A DNA stretch of 64,000 nucleotides from the NCBI GenBank assembly GCA_017160915.1, contig JACAWG010000010.1, positions 16,165-80,164 of the forward strand, written 5' to 3'. The stretch comes from Aggregatibacter actinomycetemcomitans (GTDB taxonomy: Bacteria > Pseudomonadota > Gammaproteobacteria > Enterobacterales > Pasteurellaceae). The notes under the pieces are model-generated. The model saw only the letters and a program-made list of their open reading frames with translations. It did not search any database and was not told where the DNA came from. Both the position numbers and the translations under genes were made by a program. Positions 1-7,902 of the stretch are shown one piece after another (the first letter of the stretch is position 1; each line of letters begins with the position of its first letter).

Positions 1-509
1 CGTTTGTGCGCGATTGGCTACGCGTAGCGCGTGAGGAAAGTAAGCATTTTTCCTTGATTAACAATCACCTTCACACACTCGGTTATCAATACGGCGATTT
101 TGAAGCGCATGCCGGATTATGGGAAATGGCACAAGCCACCGCGCACGATATTTGGGAGCGTATGGCGCTGGTACCGCGCGTATTGGAAGCGCGCGGGCTG
201 GATGCAACGCCGGTGTTACAGGAAAAAATCGCGCAACGTAAAGATTTTGCGGCGGTGAAAATTCTGGATGTGATTTTAACGGACGAAATCGGTCATGTTT
301 ATATCGGTAACCATTGGTATCACGCCCTTTCCGCTAAGCGCGGGCTAGATGCCATGAAATGTTTCACCGAGTTATTACATAAATACCGTATTGTGATTTT
401 TAAAGGCGTGATCAACACGGATGCCCGTTTACAAGCCGGCTTCACACAACACGAACTAGACTGGATTTATGAAGTGGAACAAACGTTAAAGTCTTATATT
501 AAATCCTGA
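1..509 (+). CDS. DUF455 family ferritin-like protein (5' truncated)
   Basis: The reading frame is open to the left edge, so the true start lies outside the window; the GTG at position 6 is internal. The visible part carries two E-x-x-H motifs (EESKH near the start and DEIGH about 80 residues later), which suit a helical di-iron ferritin-like fold, and the overall sequence resembles the DUF455/COG2833 family. Members are soluble proteins of unknown biochemical role. The gene ends at a strong bidirectional terminator and does not appear to be in an operon with what follows, since the next genes are on the opposite strand. Family assignment is fairly secure; function is not known. Confidence 0.8.
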   Translation, partial: FVRDWLRVAREESKHFSLINNHLHTLGYQYGDFEAHAGLWEMAQATAHDIWERMALVPRVLEARGLDATPVLQEKIAQRKDFAAVKILDVILTDEIGHVYIGNHWYHALSAKRGLDAMKCFTELLHKYRIVIFKGVINTDARLQAGFTQHELDWIYEVEQTLKSYIKS

Positions 510-510
510 A

Positions 511-544
511 AAAATGCCTGATAACGAAACTTATCAGGCATTTT
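511..544. terminator. Bidirectional intrinsic terminator
   Basis: A perfect 14-base stem (511-524 with 531-544) with a 6-base loop is flanked by A and T runs, so it can stop transcription from the DUF455 gene on the plus strand and from the small lipoprotein gene on the minus strand. Confidence 0.85.
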
Positions 545-545
545 G

Positions 546-674
546 TTAGAAACGCACACCGGTGCCAACACCGAAACCTACGCCGACACCATTGGAACCG
601 CCACCAGCGCCGACGCCCACGGAACACGCCGTCAGGCTGAATAGAATAAATACTGCCACGATAAATTTTTTCAT
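546..674 (-). CDS. Small glycine-rich lipoprotein (42 aa)
   Basis: A 42-codon gene too short for ordinary ORF calling. The product starts MKKFIVAVF, has a hydrophobic core, and a clean lipobox LTAC with the lipidated cysteine at residue 17. The mature part is only about 25 residues, almost entirely G, V, S, N, T and A, ending in VRF. Its ATG overlaps the stop of the upstream kinase-like gene in an ATGA arrangement, and an AGAGG ribosome site sits just upstream, so the two are probably translationally coupled. It ends two bases before the terminator at 511-544. I infer an outer-membrane or periplasm-facing lipopeptide of unknown role; I do not recognise a named family. Confidence 0.75.
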   Translation of the reverse strand: MKKFIVAVFILFSLTACSVGVGAGGGSNGVGVGFGVGTGVRF

Positions 675-1411
675 GGTTTGCCTCTTTTCACTTTTTCCAC
701 ATTCCTAAATAAACGATATACCCCAATTAAATCTTTTTTGGCAATGTATTTAAAGGGCAACAATAAATAATACAAAAAACGATAATGGCACACGGAAGAC
801 ATCATATCCTGCCATTCCTGCAGTTCACAATTTTGTTGGTAGCCACGCATAACCATGCGAATGGTTTCATCGGAAATATTTTCCTCACGACATAAATTAT
901 AAATAAACAAAATCAAATCGCGGGCTTTTTGATGAGGCAAGTCACGCTTTGTTGCGTCCACTTCAAAATCAATAAATAACACTTCGCCGTCACGCCATAA
1001 AATATCCCGAATTGCCGGGCGCCCGTGTACCAATCCCTGTTGATGCAACTGCGCCAAGGCTTTGGCGCAATCCAGCAGAATCTGTTGTTTGGTTTGCATT
1101 GGAATATCGTCATTAATCCAATTCACCACGCTCTTACCGCCATCTTCCAGCACCAGATAATCTTCGCCGAAAGCGGCTAATTTCGGCACCGGCGCTTGTC
1201 GTTGAGCAAGATACTGTAAACTGTGGATCTCGTTTTGAAATGCCTGCTGCGGATGTGGTTTTAGCAAATGCCACACGCCTTTTAATTGCTCCGGCTGTTT
1301 CAGCCAATAATTTTTGTTCCCGTAGGTAAAATAATAGACCCGCTCCCCTTTATGTTTCGCCAAGAGCTGCCGAACATATTGCTCAAAGGAAAACGTCGCT
1401 GAGTCTGACAT
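671..1411 (-). CDS. Protein-kinase-like fold (LPS kinase/BUD32-type) protein
   Basis: A 246-residue protein if started at MSDSATF. That start is chosen because a GGGA ribosome site precedes it, while a longer frame would run into the uptake-signal hairpin. Kinase-like landmarks are visible: a lysine (K38) in the beta-3 position, a glutamate (E61), the loop beginning H129-G130, and an IDFE motif (D148) in the metal-binding DFG position. The catalytic-loop aspartate normally following HG is replaced by arginine (HGRPAIRD). The C-terminal third is rich in aromatic and basic residues. Family members are often annotated as lipopolysaccharide core kinases or, wrongly, as phosphatases. It is the upstream partner of the 42-residue lipoprotein. 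Activity is uncertain. Confidence 0.65.
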   Translation of the reverse strand: MSDSATFSFEQYVRQLLAKHKGERVYYFTYGNKNYWLKQPEQLKGVWHLLKPHPQQAFQNEIHSLQYLAQRQAPVPKLAAFGEDYLVLEDGGKSVVNWINDDIPMQTKQQILLDCAKALAQLHQQGLVHGRPAIRDILWRDGEVLFIDFEVDATKRDLPHQKARDLILFIYNLCREENISDETIRMVMRGYQQNCELQEWQDMMSSVCHYRFLYYLLLPFKYIAKKDLIGVYRLFRNVEKVKRGKP

Positions 1412-1430
1412 AATAAAATCCCTATAAACG

Positions 1431-1460
1431 AAAAGTGCGGTCAAAATTAACCGCACTTTT
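1431..1460. terminator. Uptake-signal inverted pair acting as terminator
   Basis: Two facing copies of the 9-base uptake signal (1433-1441 and 1450-1458), extended by A and T runs, form an 11-base stem with an 8-base loop. It lies just beyond the stop of the minus-strand lipoprotein gene at 1477 and would terminate that transcript. Confidence 0.75.
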
Positions 1461-1476
1461 AGCGTAATCCTGCCGA

Positions 1477-2112
1477 TTATTTCTTAATTAAACTTAATTT
1501 TGCCACCCGATTGCCGGCTAATTGACAATCCATTTTATAAAATTGGTTGCCGTTTAAACGCACATCGGCAGTTAAGCGGGAATCGCTGTTGGCGTGATTG
1601 GCGGAACTGCGGAATACGCGTGAAGTTTGCGCCACCTGTTGAATTTTCGCAATGCAAAGGTAGTTTAATTTGGCGTCGTTACCGGTTTTCACGTTAGCCG
1701 CGCCTTTGTCCGCATTGTTTGTGCCCAACATTTTGTGCAGCTTCGTCGCTTCGGCAATCAAGGCTTTTTGTTCTTGGTTTGCCGCGTCAATGTGGTGAAC
1801 GTTGCCATTTTCCTGCACAACGGAAACTTTGCCGCCTTTATAGAAAAATAACTTATTGTTGCTGCCGTTGCTAACTTTAATCAATTCCGGTTGTCCATTT
1901 AAGTAAGCTGTGTATTGCGTATTGTTGTTGACATACTCAAATGTCGGCAAAGTTTCCGCTTTTTGCAGCAAGGCTTTCACATCGGCACTCGCCGGCGTCG
2001 CTTCAGTGACGGAACCCGGCGTACCCGCGGTTTTCATTTCGGATAACGAACCGCACGCCGATAACAGTAAAATTGATGAGCATAAGGTCACCTTGGTGAT
2101 ATATTTATGCAT
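1477..2112 (-). CDS. Predicted lipoprotein of unknown function (211 aa)
   Basis: The N-terminus is a lipoprotein signal with lipobox LSAC and lipidated cysteine at residue 20, followed by a Ser/Thr/Ala/Pro-rich linker. The mature domain contains a stretch resembling repeated short beta strands (LIKVSNG, KLFFYKGGKVSVV), two cysteines (in YLCIAK and KMDCQL) that could form a disulfide, and a basic C-terminus. I do not recognise a characterised family. It is divergent from the DUF1439 gene, with about 90 bases between starts, and its own transcript ends at the uptake-signal hairpin 1431-1460. Probably anchored in the outer membrane facing the periplasm. Confidence 0.7.
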   Translation of the reverse strand: MHKYITKVTLCSSILLLSACGSLSEMKTAGTPGSVTEATPASADVKALLQKAETLPTFEYVNNNTQYTAYLNGQPELIKVSNGSNNKLFFYKGGKVSVVQENGNVHHIDAANQEQKALIAEATKLHKMLGTNNADKGAANVKTGNDAKLNYLCIAKIQQVAQTSRVFRSSANHANSDSRLTADVRLNGNQFYKMDCQLAGNRVAKLSLIKK

Positions 2113-2199
2113 GAAAATAAGCTCCTTGAGTTGATAAAAGTGCGGTCTAGTTTAACCGTTTTTTTATTTTTTTTAAACCTTACGATTTGGAGAACACCT

Positions 2200-2784
2200 A
2201 TGTTTGCTTGGTTAAAACCGAAATTTGTGACATTACTTTGTGCATTTTTGCTGACCTCAACATTATCAACATCCGCATTTGCCCTTGCCATCGGCGAAAA
2301 TGAAATCAATCAATTGTTGGCTCGGCACAATAATTATAAAAATAATTACGGCATTCCCGGTCTTGCCAGTGTGGATTACAATCTGCACGATTTCAGTGCC
2401 AGAATCGGGCAATCTGCAGAAAAACGCCTGGAATTGAGCGGCATTATCGACGGTTTATTCAAACTGCCTACCGATCAGTTTGCCGCCAAATTGAATCTCA
2501 CCTTCGATACCGTGCCTTATTATGATGCGCAAAAAGGCGCGATTTATTTGAAAGATATTCGCGTACTGCGTTGGTCCGGCTCACCGGAACAATACATGGG
2601 ACAAATTCAAAGTCTGGTGCCGTTACTCACCAACAATATCGCCACCTATTTGAGCAACACGCCGGTTTATACCTTAGACGAAAAAAATCCACGGGATATG
2701 ATGATTAAACAAGCCGCCAAAGCCATTCGGGTAGAACAAGGCAGATTGGAAGTGGATACCTTTGATAATTTGCTAAAACCATAA
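2200..2784 (+). CDS. DUF1439 family exported protein (YceB-like)
   Basis: A 194-residue protein. The start at 2200 is chosen because it has a good ribosome site (TTTGGAGA) and gives a normal signal peptide with cleavage near AFA at residue 28; an upstream in-frame start at 2107 would bury the signal peptide. The mature part matches the DUF1439 fold by its internal pattern (a segment on inhibition or binding of lipid-like ligands has been proposed for this family, not proven). E. coli YceB is a lipoprotein, whereas here no lipobox cysteine is present at the cleavage site. Periplasmic; function unknown. A terminator follows immediately. Confidence 0.7.
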   Translation: MFAWLKPKFVTLLCAFLLTSTLSTSAFALAIGENEINQLLARHNNYKNNYGIPGLASVDYNLHDFSARIGQSAEKRLELSGIIDGLFKLPTDQFAAKLNLTFDTVPYYDAQKGAIYLKDIRVLRWSGSPEQYMGQIQSLVPLLTNNIATYLSNTPVYTLDEKNPRDMMIKQAAKAIRVEQGRLEVDTFDNLLKP

Positions 2785-2798
2785 TCTCAGGCAAAAAG

Positions 2799-2826
2799 AA
2801 AGGCTGAACAAAGATTCAGCCTTTTT
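2799..2826. terminator. Intrinsic terminator after DUF1439 gene
   Basis: A 10-base perfect stem (2799-2808 with 2815-2824) with a T run on the right and A residues on the left; it can serve the plus-strand DUF1439 gene and the convergent nagK. Confidence 0.8.
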
Positions 2827-2840
2827 TATTGTGTTAAATA

Positions 2841-3755
2841 TTAACGGGATAAAAACAACGCTGCGGCGCCACGCACGCCGCCGGAATCGCCGTATTTGGC
2901 TTTTTTAATCACCGGCACTTTGGCGCTACGCATTAAATGCGGCGGTAAGGCTTTCGGCAAGGCGTCGTATAAATAATCGAAATTGGACAATCCGCCGCCG
3001 AGCACGATTAAATGCGGGTCAAAGGCGGTAATGATGTTACCGATGGAAATCGCGGCAAGCTCCACAAAAACGCCGACAAAATCCACCGCACTTTTATCGC
3101 CGGCGTAGAAACGCTGAATAATTTCTTTGGCGGATAGGGCCTCGCCTTTTAAATCGCGGTATAACATTTCAAAACCGCGACCGGATAAGTAGGTGTCCAA
3201 ACAGGCTTTATTGCCGCAACCGCAATCGTAAATCGGCGCCTTGTCCCAGCCGAGCAATTTCAACGCATGGTAGTTCAATTGCAAATGCCCTAACTCGCCC
3301 GCCATGCCGGTTTGCCCGGAATGAATCTTGCCGTTTAACACGAAACCGCCGCCAAATCCGGTGCCTAAGATTAAACCTAATACGGAAGGATATTGGGCGT
3401 TTTCCGCGTCCCAGGCTTCCGACAAGGCAAAACAGTTGGCGTCATTTTCGGCGCGCACTTCGCGATCTAAAATAGCGGATAAATCGCGCAAAATAGGCTT
3501 GTTATCCGCCACGCGAATATTGGTGATTTCCGCGATGCCGGTGGCTTGATTCACAAAGCCCGGAATGCCTAAGCCGACGGAACCTTTACAGCCGAATTTT
3601 TCGTCGGCTTTTTTCACCAAATCGGCAATGGTATTCAGCCAATCTTCATAGCTGGTTTTCGGTGTTTCCACCCGTTCGCTATATTGCTTCTCCAACTGCG
3701 AGTTAAACACCGCCAACTCAATTTTGGTTCCGCCGATATCTAATCCGTATAACAT
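2841..3755 (-). CDS. nagK: N-acetyl-D-glucosamine kinase
   Basis: A ROK-family sugar kinase of 304 residues, the usual length for NagK. The N-terminus has the ATP phosphate-binding motif GLDIGGTK, and the middle has GELGH followed by a cysteine cluster C-x-C-G-x-x-x-C that binds structural zinc in ROK kinases. The catalytic aspartate lies in the ENDAN segment. It phosphorylates GlcNAc released from cell-wall turnover, or taken up from the host, to GlcNAc-6-phosphate in the cytoplasm. The gene stands alone between a terminator and pgpB. Other ROK kinases (glucose or mannose kinases) have similar motifs, so the exact sugar is inferred from overall resemblance. Confidence 0.88.
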   Translation of the reverse strand: MLYGLDIGGTKIELAVFNSQLEKQYSERVETPKTSYEDWLNTIADLVKKADEKFGCKGSVGLGIPGFVNQATGIAEITNIRVADNKPILRDLSAILDREVRAENDANCFALSEAWDAENAQYPSVLGLILGTGFGGGFVLNGKIHSGQTGMAGELGHLQLNYHALKLLGWDKAPIYDCGCGNKACLDTYLSGRGFEMLYRDLKGEALSAKEIIQRFYAGDKSAVDFVGVFVELAAISIGNIITAFDPHLIVLGGGLSNFDYLYDALPKALPPHLMRSAKVPVIKKAKYGDSGGVRGAAALFLSR

Positions 3756-3806
3756 CTGTTTCTCCTGTTAAAATACCTAAAAAAACGACCGCACTTTTTG
3801 GCAAAC

Positions 3807-4535
3807 TTATTCCGCTTTTTGGAAATACCGCTTTTTGGCTAAAAACGCGAACATTACCCAATGCACCAGCCACGCCATTAACACGGAAATCAATAAATCT
3901 ATCGGGTAATGCATACCGAAACGCAGGCGACTAACCAACATCAATAGCGCCCAAATGCTCATAAAGCCGATTAATAATTTTGCGCGCCCTTTTCTGTTGC
4001 CGATTAATTGTACAAAGCCCACGGTTAACATCAGCCAGCTGGCGGCAAAAATGGTGTGTCCGGAAGGGAAAGAATAGCCCACTTCATCGGCATAATGCCC
4101 TTTAATCCATTCAGGCACCGAAGGTTGGGTTTGATAGAATTGGTCAACGATTTGCGCCCGCGCTTTACGATCTTGTGCATAAAAAGCGTCGGTGCCCGTG
4201 CCGGTTTGTTCGGCGATGTAAGTGACGAAAGGGCGCGGTTCGGCAAACGCATTTTTTAAACCGGATTTTAACCCTTGTGTCACTACCATCGAAAAAGCCA
4301 TTACAGCAACAGCTAAAATCCATTGTTTACGGTTGGAAAATAATGGTAAAAAGAGCAACGCAAAAACGCCGCAAGTGATAATGGCATAAGGCACGCTGCC
4401 GGTTTCCGTGAGCCAATATAAAGGATGTTCGTAATCTTCAAAAACCTGATTTCCGCTCCACTGCCACGCGGATAACCAGACAAAAACAGGGACAAGACAA
4501 AGCAATAGCGTATATAATGACAATCTTTTTAACAT
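3807..4535 (-). CDS. pgpB: Phosphatidylglycerophosphatase B / PAP2 phosphatase
   Basis: An integral membrane PAP2-superfamily phosphatase. All three signature motifs are present: K-x6-RP (in GLKNAFAEPRP), PSGH, and SR-x5-H-x3-D (SRLRFGMHYPID). Several hydrophobic segments surround them. The start MLKRLSLYT (4535) is preferred because it gives about 242 residues, close to other Pasteurellaceae PgpB, and begins directly at the first membrane segment; ATGs at 4541, 4547 and 4589 are alternatives and no strong ribosome site decides. It dephosphorylates phosphatidylglycerophosphate and undecaprenyl pyrophosphate at the periplasmic face. It is divergent from ribA, an arrangement also found in Haemophilus. 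Confidence 0.88.
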   Translation of the reverse strand: MLKRLSLYTLLLCLVPVFVWLSAWQWSGNQVFEDYEHPLYWLTETGSVPYAIITCGVFALLFLPLFSNRKQWILAVAVMAFSMVVTQGLKSGLKNAFAEPRPFVTYIAEQTGTGTDAFYAQDRKARAQIVDQFYQTQPSVPEWIKGHYADEVGYSFPSGHTIFAASWLMLTVGFVQLIGNRKGRAKLLIGFMSIWALLMLVSRLRFGMHYPIDLLISVLMAWLVHWVMFAFLAKKRYFQKAE

Positions 4536-4623
4536 ATTCATAACCATAAATGAGAATCGGACTGCCATTTTATCATCAGAATTCGGCAAAAGAAAAAGAA
4601 TAAGGACAAATTAAGGACAAGTT

Positions 4624-5277
4624 ATGGCAAAAATTGAATTGGTTGCCCAAGCAAATTTACCGACGGAATTCGGTCTGTTTAAAATCGTGGGCTTTGAATT
4701 CCCCGACACAAAAAAAGAACACGTTGCGTTGGTTTTAGGCGACATCCGCAATTCGGACGAGCCCGTATTGGCGCGTATTCATTCCGAATGTTTAACCGGC
4801 GACGCATTACACAGCCTAAAATGTGACTGCGGTTTCCAACTGGCGGCGGCGTTGCGTCAAATTCAACAGGAAGGGCGCGGCGTATTAATTTACCACCGTG
4901 AAGAAGGCAGAGGCATCGGCTTAATTAACAAAATCCGCGCATATTCCCTGCAAGATCAGGGCATGGACACCATCGAAGCCAACCTGGCTTTGGGCTTTGC
5001 CGCCGATGAACGCAATTTTGGCGTATGCGCGGATATTTTTGATTTACTGGGCGTAAAACAAATTCGTCTGCTCACCAATAATCCGGACAAAATCGAAACC
5101 ATGAAACAGGCGGGCATCAACGTGGTTGAGCGGGTTCCGTTAAATGTGGGTGAGAATCGTTATAACACCGCCTATTTGGATACCAAAGCGAAAAAAATGG
5201 GGCATTTTATCGTGCATAACGGCGAACAGCATTTAATGGAATGTCCGTATTGCCAGGAAGAAGTGCCGAAAAAATAA
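4624..5277 (+). CDS. ribA: GTP cyclohydrolase II
   Basis: Catalyses the first step of riboflavin synthesis, opening GTP to the diaminopyrimidinone phosphate with release of formate and pyrophosphate. The zinc ligands are visible as C-x10-C-x-C ([16 protein letters not shown]), followed by the GTP-binding REEGRGIGL and the TNNPDK motif. At 217 residues it is about 20 longer than the E. coli enzyme: the C-terminus continues past the normal end into a tail containing CPYCQEE, a possible extra metal-binding pair. A terminator lies 35 bases downstream. The second riboflavin gene cluster member ribD is elsewhere in this window. Confidence 0.92.
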   Translation: MAKIELVAQANLPTEFGLFKIVGFEFPDTKKEHVALVLGDIRNSDEPVLARIHSECLTGDALHSLKCDCGFQLAAALRQIQQEGRGVLIYHREEGRGIGLINKIRAYSLQDQGMDTIEANLALGFAADERNFGVCADIFDLLGVKQIRLLTNNPDKIETMKQAGINVVERVPLNVGENRYNTAYLDTKAKKMGHFIVHNGEQHLMECPYCQEEVPKK

Positions 5278-5311
5278 CGCCAAAATCCACCGCACTTATC
5301 TCATTTTCTTT

Positions 5312-5345
5312 AAGCACAATCCTAAAATCGGGTTGTGCTTTTTTT
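5312..5345 (+). terminator. Intrinsic terminator after ribA
   Basis: An 11-base stem (5312-5322 with 5330-5340, one G-T pair) followed by a run of T residues. Confidence 0.85.
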
Positions 5346-5404
5346 ATAAACTTAACTCAAATTAGCTACTTTTTAGGCAGAAAATAACGTGCTAGCATAT
5401 AAAC

Positions 5405-5423
5405 GATAATTATTCTCATAAAA
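5405..5423 (+). promoter_or_regulatory. Putative Fur box upstream of ABC importer operon
   Basis: GATAATTATTCTC matches the Fur hexamer pattern GATAAT-N-ATTATC at 11 of 12 fixed positions, and the full 19-base window matches the classical consensus at 13 of 19. It lies about 30 bases upstream of the binding-protein start, close to a TAGCAT/TATAAA-like promoter, where bound Fur would block transcription. Identified by eye only. Confidence 0.6.
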
Positions 5424-5450
5424 GAACGCGAATTCTTAAAGGAGTAAAAT

Positions 5451-6419
5451 ATGCAACGACGCGAATTTCTTAAATTAACCTCCGCCTTAATGCTCGCCGG
5501 CGCCATGCCGAAAGCCTTTGCCGAAAACAAGCCGGCATTTACGGTTTACGGCGCCCCTGCCCTCCCCAGTTTAACCATTGCCGTTGCCACCTTGCAGGGA
5601 CAGCTTGCCAAACAAATACCTGTCGATTTGAAACTTTGGCGTAACCCCGATCAACTGCGTGCCGGCGTTTCCAGCGGTGAATTTAAAGTCATGATGAGCC
5701 CGAGCAATGTGGGTGTCAATCTTCGCAACCAAGGGCAAAACGTGGGCATGATTAATATTCTGACCACCGGCATCACAAATTTTGTCAGCAAAACGCCTTT
5801 ATCGGAATTAGGGGATTTAATCGGCAAAAAAGTCATCGTGCCGTTCAAAAATGATATGCCCGACATTATGCTGCGCGCCCTGTTGCAACAATTTAAAATC
5901 AATGAAAGCAAGGTAAGTATTACCTACACCGCCGCCCCTGCCGAAGCGGTGGGGTTATTCCTGAGTAAAGATTATGATGTGGCGTTCTTGGCGGAACCGC
6001 TTACTAGCGCCTGTATTTTAAAAGGCAAAGCGATGGGCGTAAATGTGGAGCGCAGCCTGAATATTCAACAACTTTGGGCGGAGGCATTTCATGGTAAGCC
6101 ATTAATTCCGCAAGCGGGCATTATTGCCAACGTCGATTTTTATCGGGAAAATCAACCGCACTTTGACACATTCCATCAAGATCTCAGCGAAGCCCTGAGC
6201 TGGATCCGCGCCAATACGCAACAAGCGGCGGAAATCGGCACAAAATACTTTCCTGCGCCGGCACCGGCTATTGCACAAGGCTTGCCATTCGCCAATTTAA
6301 GTGTCATTAAAGGAAGCGAATTAAAGCAGGAAATTATGCAGTTTTACGAAATTCTGCTGCGCCTTAACCCTAAACTATTAGGCGGGAAATTGCCTGATGA
6401 GTCCTTCTTCTTATGTTAA
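5451..6419 (+). CDS. NitT/TauT-type ABC importer, substrate-binding protein with Tat-like signal
   Basis: A 322-residue periplasmic binding protein of the NMT1/SsuA/ThiY structural group. The N-terminus MQRREFLKLTSALML is a twin-arginine (RRxFLK) signal with cleavage near AFA, suggesting export of a folded or cofactor-loaded protein, although Sec export cannot be excluded. The mature part has the alternating pattern of type II binding proteins (VYGAPALPSL, GKKVIVPFKND, AFLAEPLTSA). It is the first gene of four overlapping genes: its stop overlaps the permease start by seven bases. A Fur-like box precedes it, so iron-dependent regulation is likely. Relatives bind taurine, nitrate, pyrimidine or other small molecules; the ligand here is not evident. 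Confidence 0.75.
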   Translation: MQRREFLKLTSALMLAGAMPKAFAENKPAFTVYGAPALPSLTIAVATLQGQLAKQIPVDLKLWRNPDQLRAGVSSGEFKVMMSPSNVGVNLRNQGQNVGMINILTTGITNFVSKTPLSELGDLIGKKVIVPFKNDMPDIMLRALLQQFKINESKVSITYTAAPAEAVGLFLSKDYDVAFLAEPLTSACILKGKAMGVNVERSLNIQQLWAEAFHGKPLIPQAGIIANVDFYRENQPHFDTFHQDLSEALSWIRANTQQAAEIGTKYFPAPAPAIAQGLPFANLSVIKGSELKQEIMQFYEILLRLNPKLLGGKLPDESFFLC

Positions 6420-7210
6420 AAATCAATAAGGTACGCAAACCGCAGGCGCCGTTCTTTGTGATTCTTGATTATTTATGGAGCGGTTTTGCCACTCTGGGCA
6501 TTTGCTCGGGATTTGTGGCGTTGTGGCAATTAGGTAGCATGACATTCAGTGAATTTATGCTGCCTAGCCCCTTGGTGGTGTTTAAACTGGCGGCGGAGTT
6601 ATTAAGCCAATTCACTTTTAATCAACTTGATATTTCCCTCAAGCGGGCATTGATCGGTGTGATCTCCTCATTAGTTTTAGGCTTAACCTGCGGCATGATC
6701 GCCGGTTCCTTCAAAACGGTGATGGCGCTGCTCAAACCGATGATTACCATCTTACTCGCCATGCCGCCGATCATTTGGATTGTCATGGCATTATTTTGGT
6801 TCGGGTTCGGTGACGTAAGCGTATTGTTCACGATTATCATCATTATCGCCCCACTCACCTTCGCTTCCGCCGCCATTGCCGTTTCCAGCGTTGATCAGCA
6901 CGCCATCGAACTTTTCGATGTGTATAAACTTAATCTCTACAAAAAAATACGTTATTTATACTTACCGCACTTCACCCCTTACATCATCTCCAGCGTCAAC
7001 ATTGCCGTCGCCACCGGCGCCCGCGTGGTGATTATGGCGGAATTATTGGGCGCCAGCGACGGTATCGGCTCCCGCATTGCCGATGCGCGCGCCATGTTGG
7101 AAACCTCCACCGTAATGGCGTATGTATGTTTGGTGATTTTATTTGTGGCATTATTTGAATATTTCATCACCAAGCCGTTGGAAATCTTATTCATGCCCTG
7201 GAGAAGATAA
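6413..7210 (+). CDS. NitT/TauT-type ABC importer, permease
   Basis: A 265-residue inner-membrane permease of the SsuC/TauC/ThiX group, with about six hydrophobic segments. The EAA-type coupling loop that docks onto the ATPase is visible near residues 165-190 (AIELFDVYKLNLYKKIRYLYLPH). It overlaps the binding-protein gene upstream by seven bases and the ATPase gene downstream by one base (TAATG), so the proteins are translated from one message in stoichiometric proximity. The membrane pore for the same unknown substrate as the binding protein. Confidence 0.82.
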   Translation: MLKINKVRKPQAPFFVILDYLWSGFATLGICSGFVALWQLGSMTFSEFMLPSPLVVFKLAAELLSQFTFNQLDISLKRALIGVISSLVLGLTCGMIAGSFKTVMALLKPMITILLAMPPIIWIVMALFWFGFGDVSVLFTIIIIIAPLTFASAAIAVSSVDQHAIELFDVYKLNLYKKIRYLYLPHFTPYIISSVNIAVATGARVVIMAELLGASDGIGSRIADARAMLETSTVMAYVCLVILFVALFEYFITKPLEILFMPWRR

Positions 7211-7902
7211 TGCTCAGTTTACAACAGGTTCGTTATCAGATTTTTAATGATGTCATTGTGGATAATTTCAATCTGGTTTTGCAACCGGGCGAAGTCAAAA
7301 CCCTGTTTGGACCGAGCGGTTGCGGCAAAACCACCGTACTGCGTTTAATCAGCGGGCTGGCGAAGCCAAAGTGCGGTCAAATTTCCAACCGTTTTCACAA
7401 GCTCGGTTTCATGTTTCAGGAAAATCGCCTTTTAAATAACCTGAATGCGCTGGAAAATATCCGAATTTTTATGACGCAACCGGATAATCAACGTATTTTT
7501 AACTTAGCCGCAGAAATCGGTTTACATCCCGATGATCTTAAAAAATATCCCGCCGAACTCAGCGGAGGCATGGCAAAACGGGTGGCGCTATTGCGCTTAT
7601 TTTTAAGCGATTGCGATTTAGCCTTGCTTGATGAGCCGTTTGTGGGGCTGGATCGCGATTTGCGCAACAACTTAACCGCAATTTTAGCCAATCGAATCAG
7701 CGAACGAGGATTGGCTTGCTTATTGGTGACGCACGATCGTTTTGAAGCTGCAAGGTTAAGCCATGAAATCCTGCTGCTCAGTCCGAAAGGTATGCACGTA
7801 AAACAATCCATCTATTTGCCGGAACCGCTTAATCAGCGGGATAATCGTTACGAAGAAGAAATCGTGGCAAATCGCTTCAACGGAGTGGTGTATTATGATT
7901 AA
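7210..7902 (+). CDS. NitT/TauT-type ABC importer, ATPase
   Basis: A 230-residue nucleotide-binding subunit. Walker A GPSGCGKTT is at about residues 34-42, the Q-loop at FMFQE, the signature as LSGGMAKRVAL (methionine where glutamine is usual), Walker B LALLDEP and a switch histidine in LVTHD. A DNA uptake signal is embedded in the coding sequence at 7369-7377. Its start overlaps the permease stop and its stop overlaps the next membrane protein gene by eight bases, so it is the third gene of a tightly packed operon. Confidence 0.85.
   Translation: MLSLQQVRYQIFNDVIVDNFNLVLQPGEVKTLFGPSGCGKTTVLRLISGLAKPKCGQISNRFHKLGFMFQENRLLNNLNALENIRIFMTQPDNQRIFNLAAEIGLHPDDLKKYPAELSGGMAKRVALLRLFLSDCDLALLDEPFVGLDRDLRNNLTAILANRISERGLACLLVTHDRFEAARLSHEILLLSPKGMHVKQSIYLPEPLNQRDNRYEEEIVANRFNGVVYYD

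Noticed and set aside
2107..2199. Longer N-terminus for the DUF1439 gene
   Set aside because: The extension puts a basic, non-family sequence before a clear signal peptide; the start at 2200 has a proper ribosome site.
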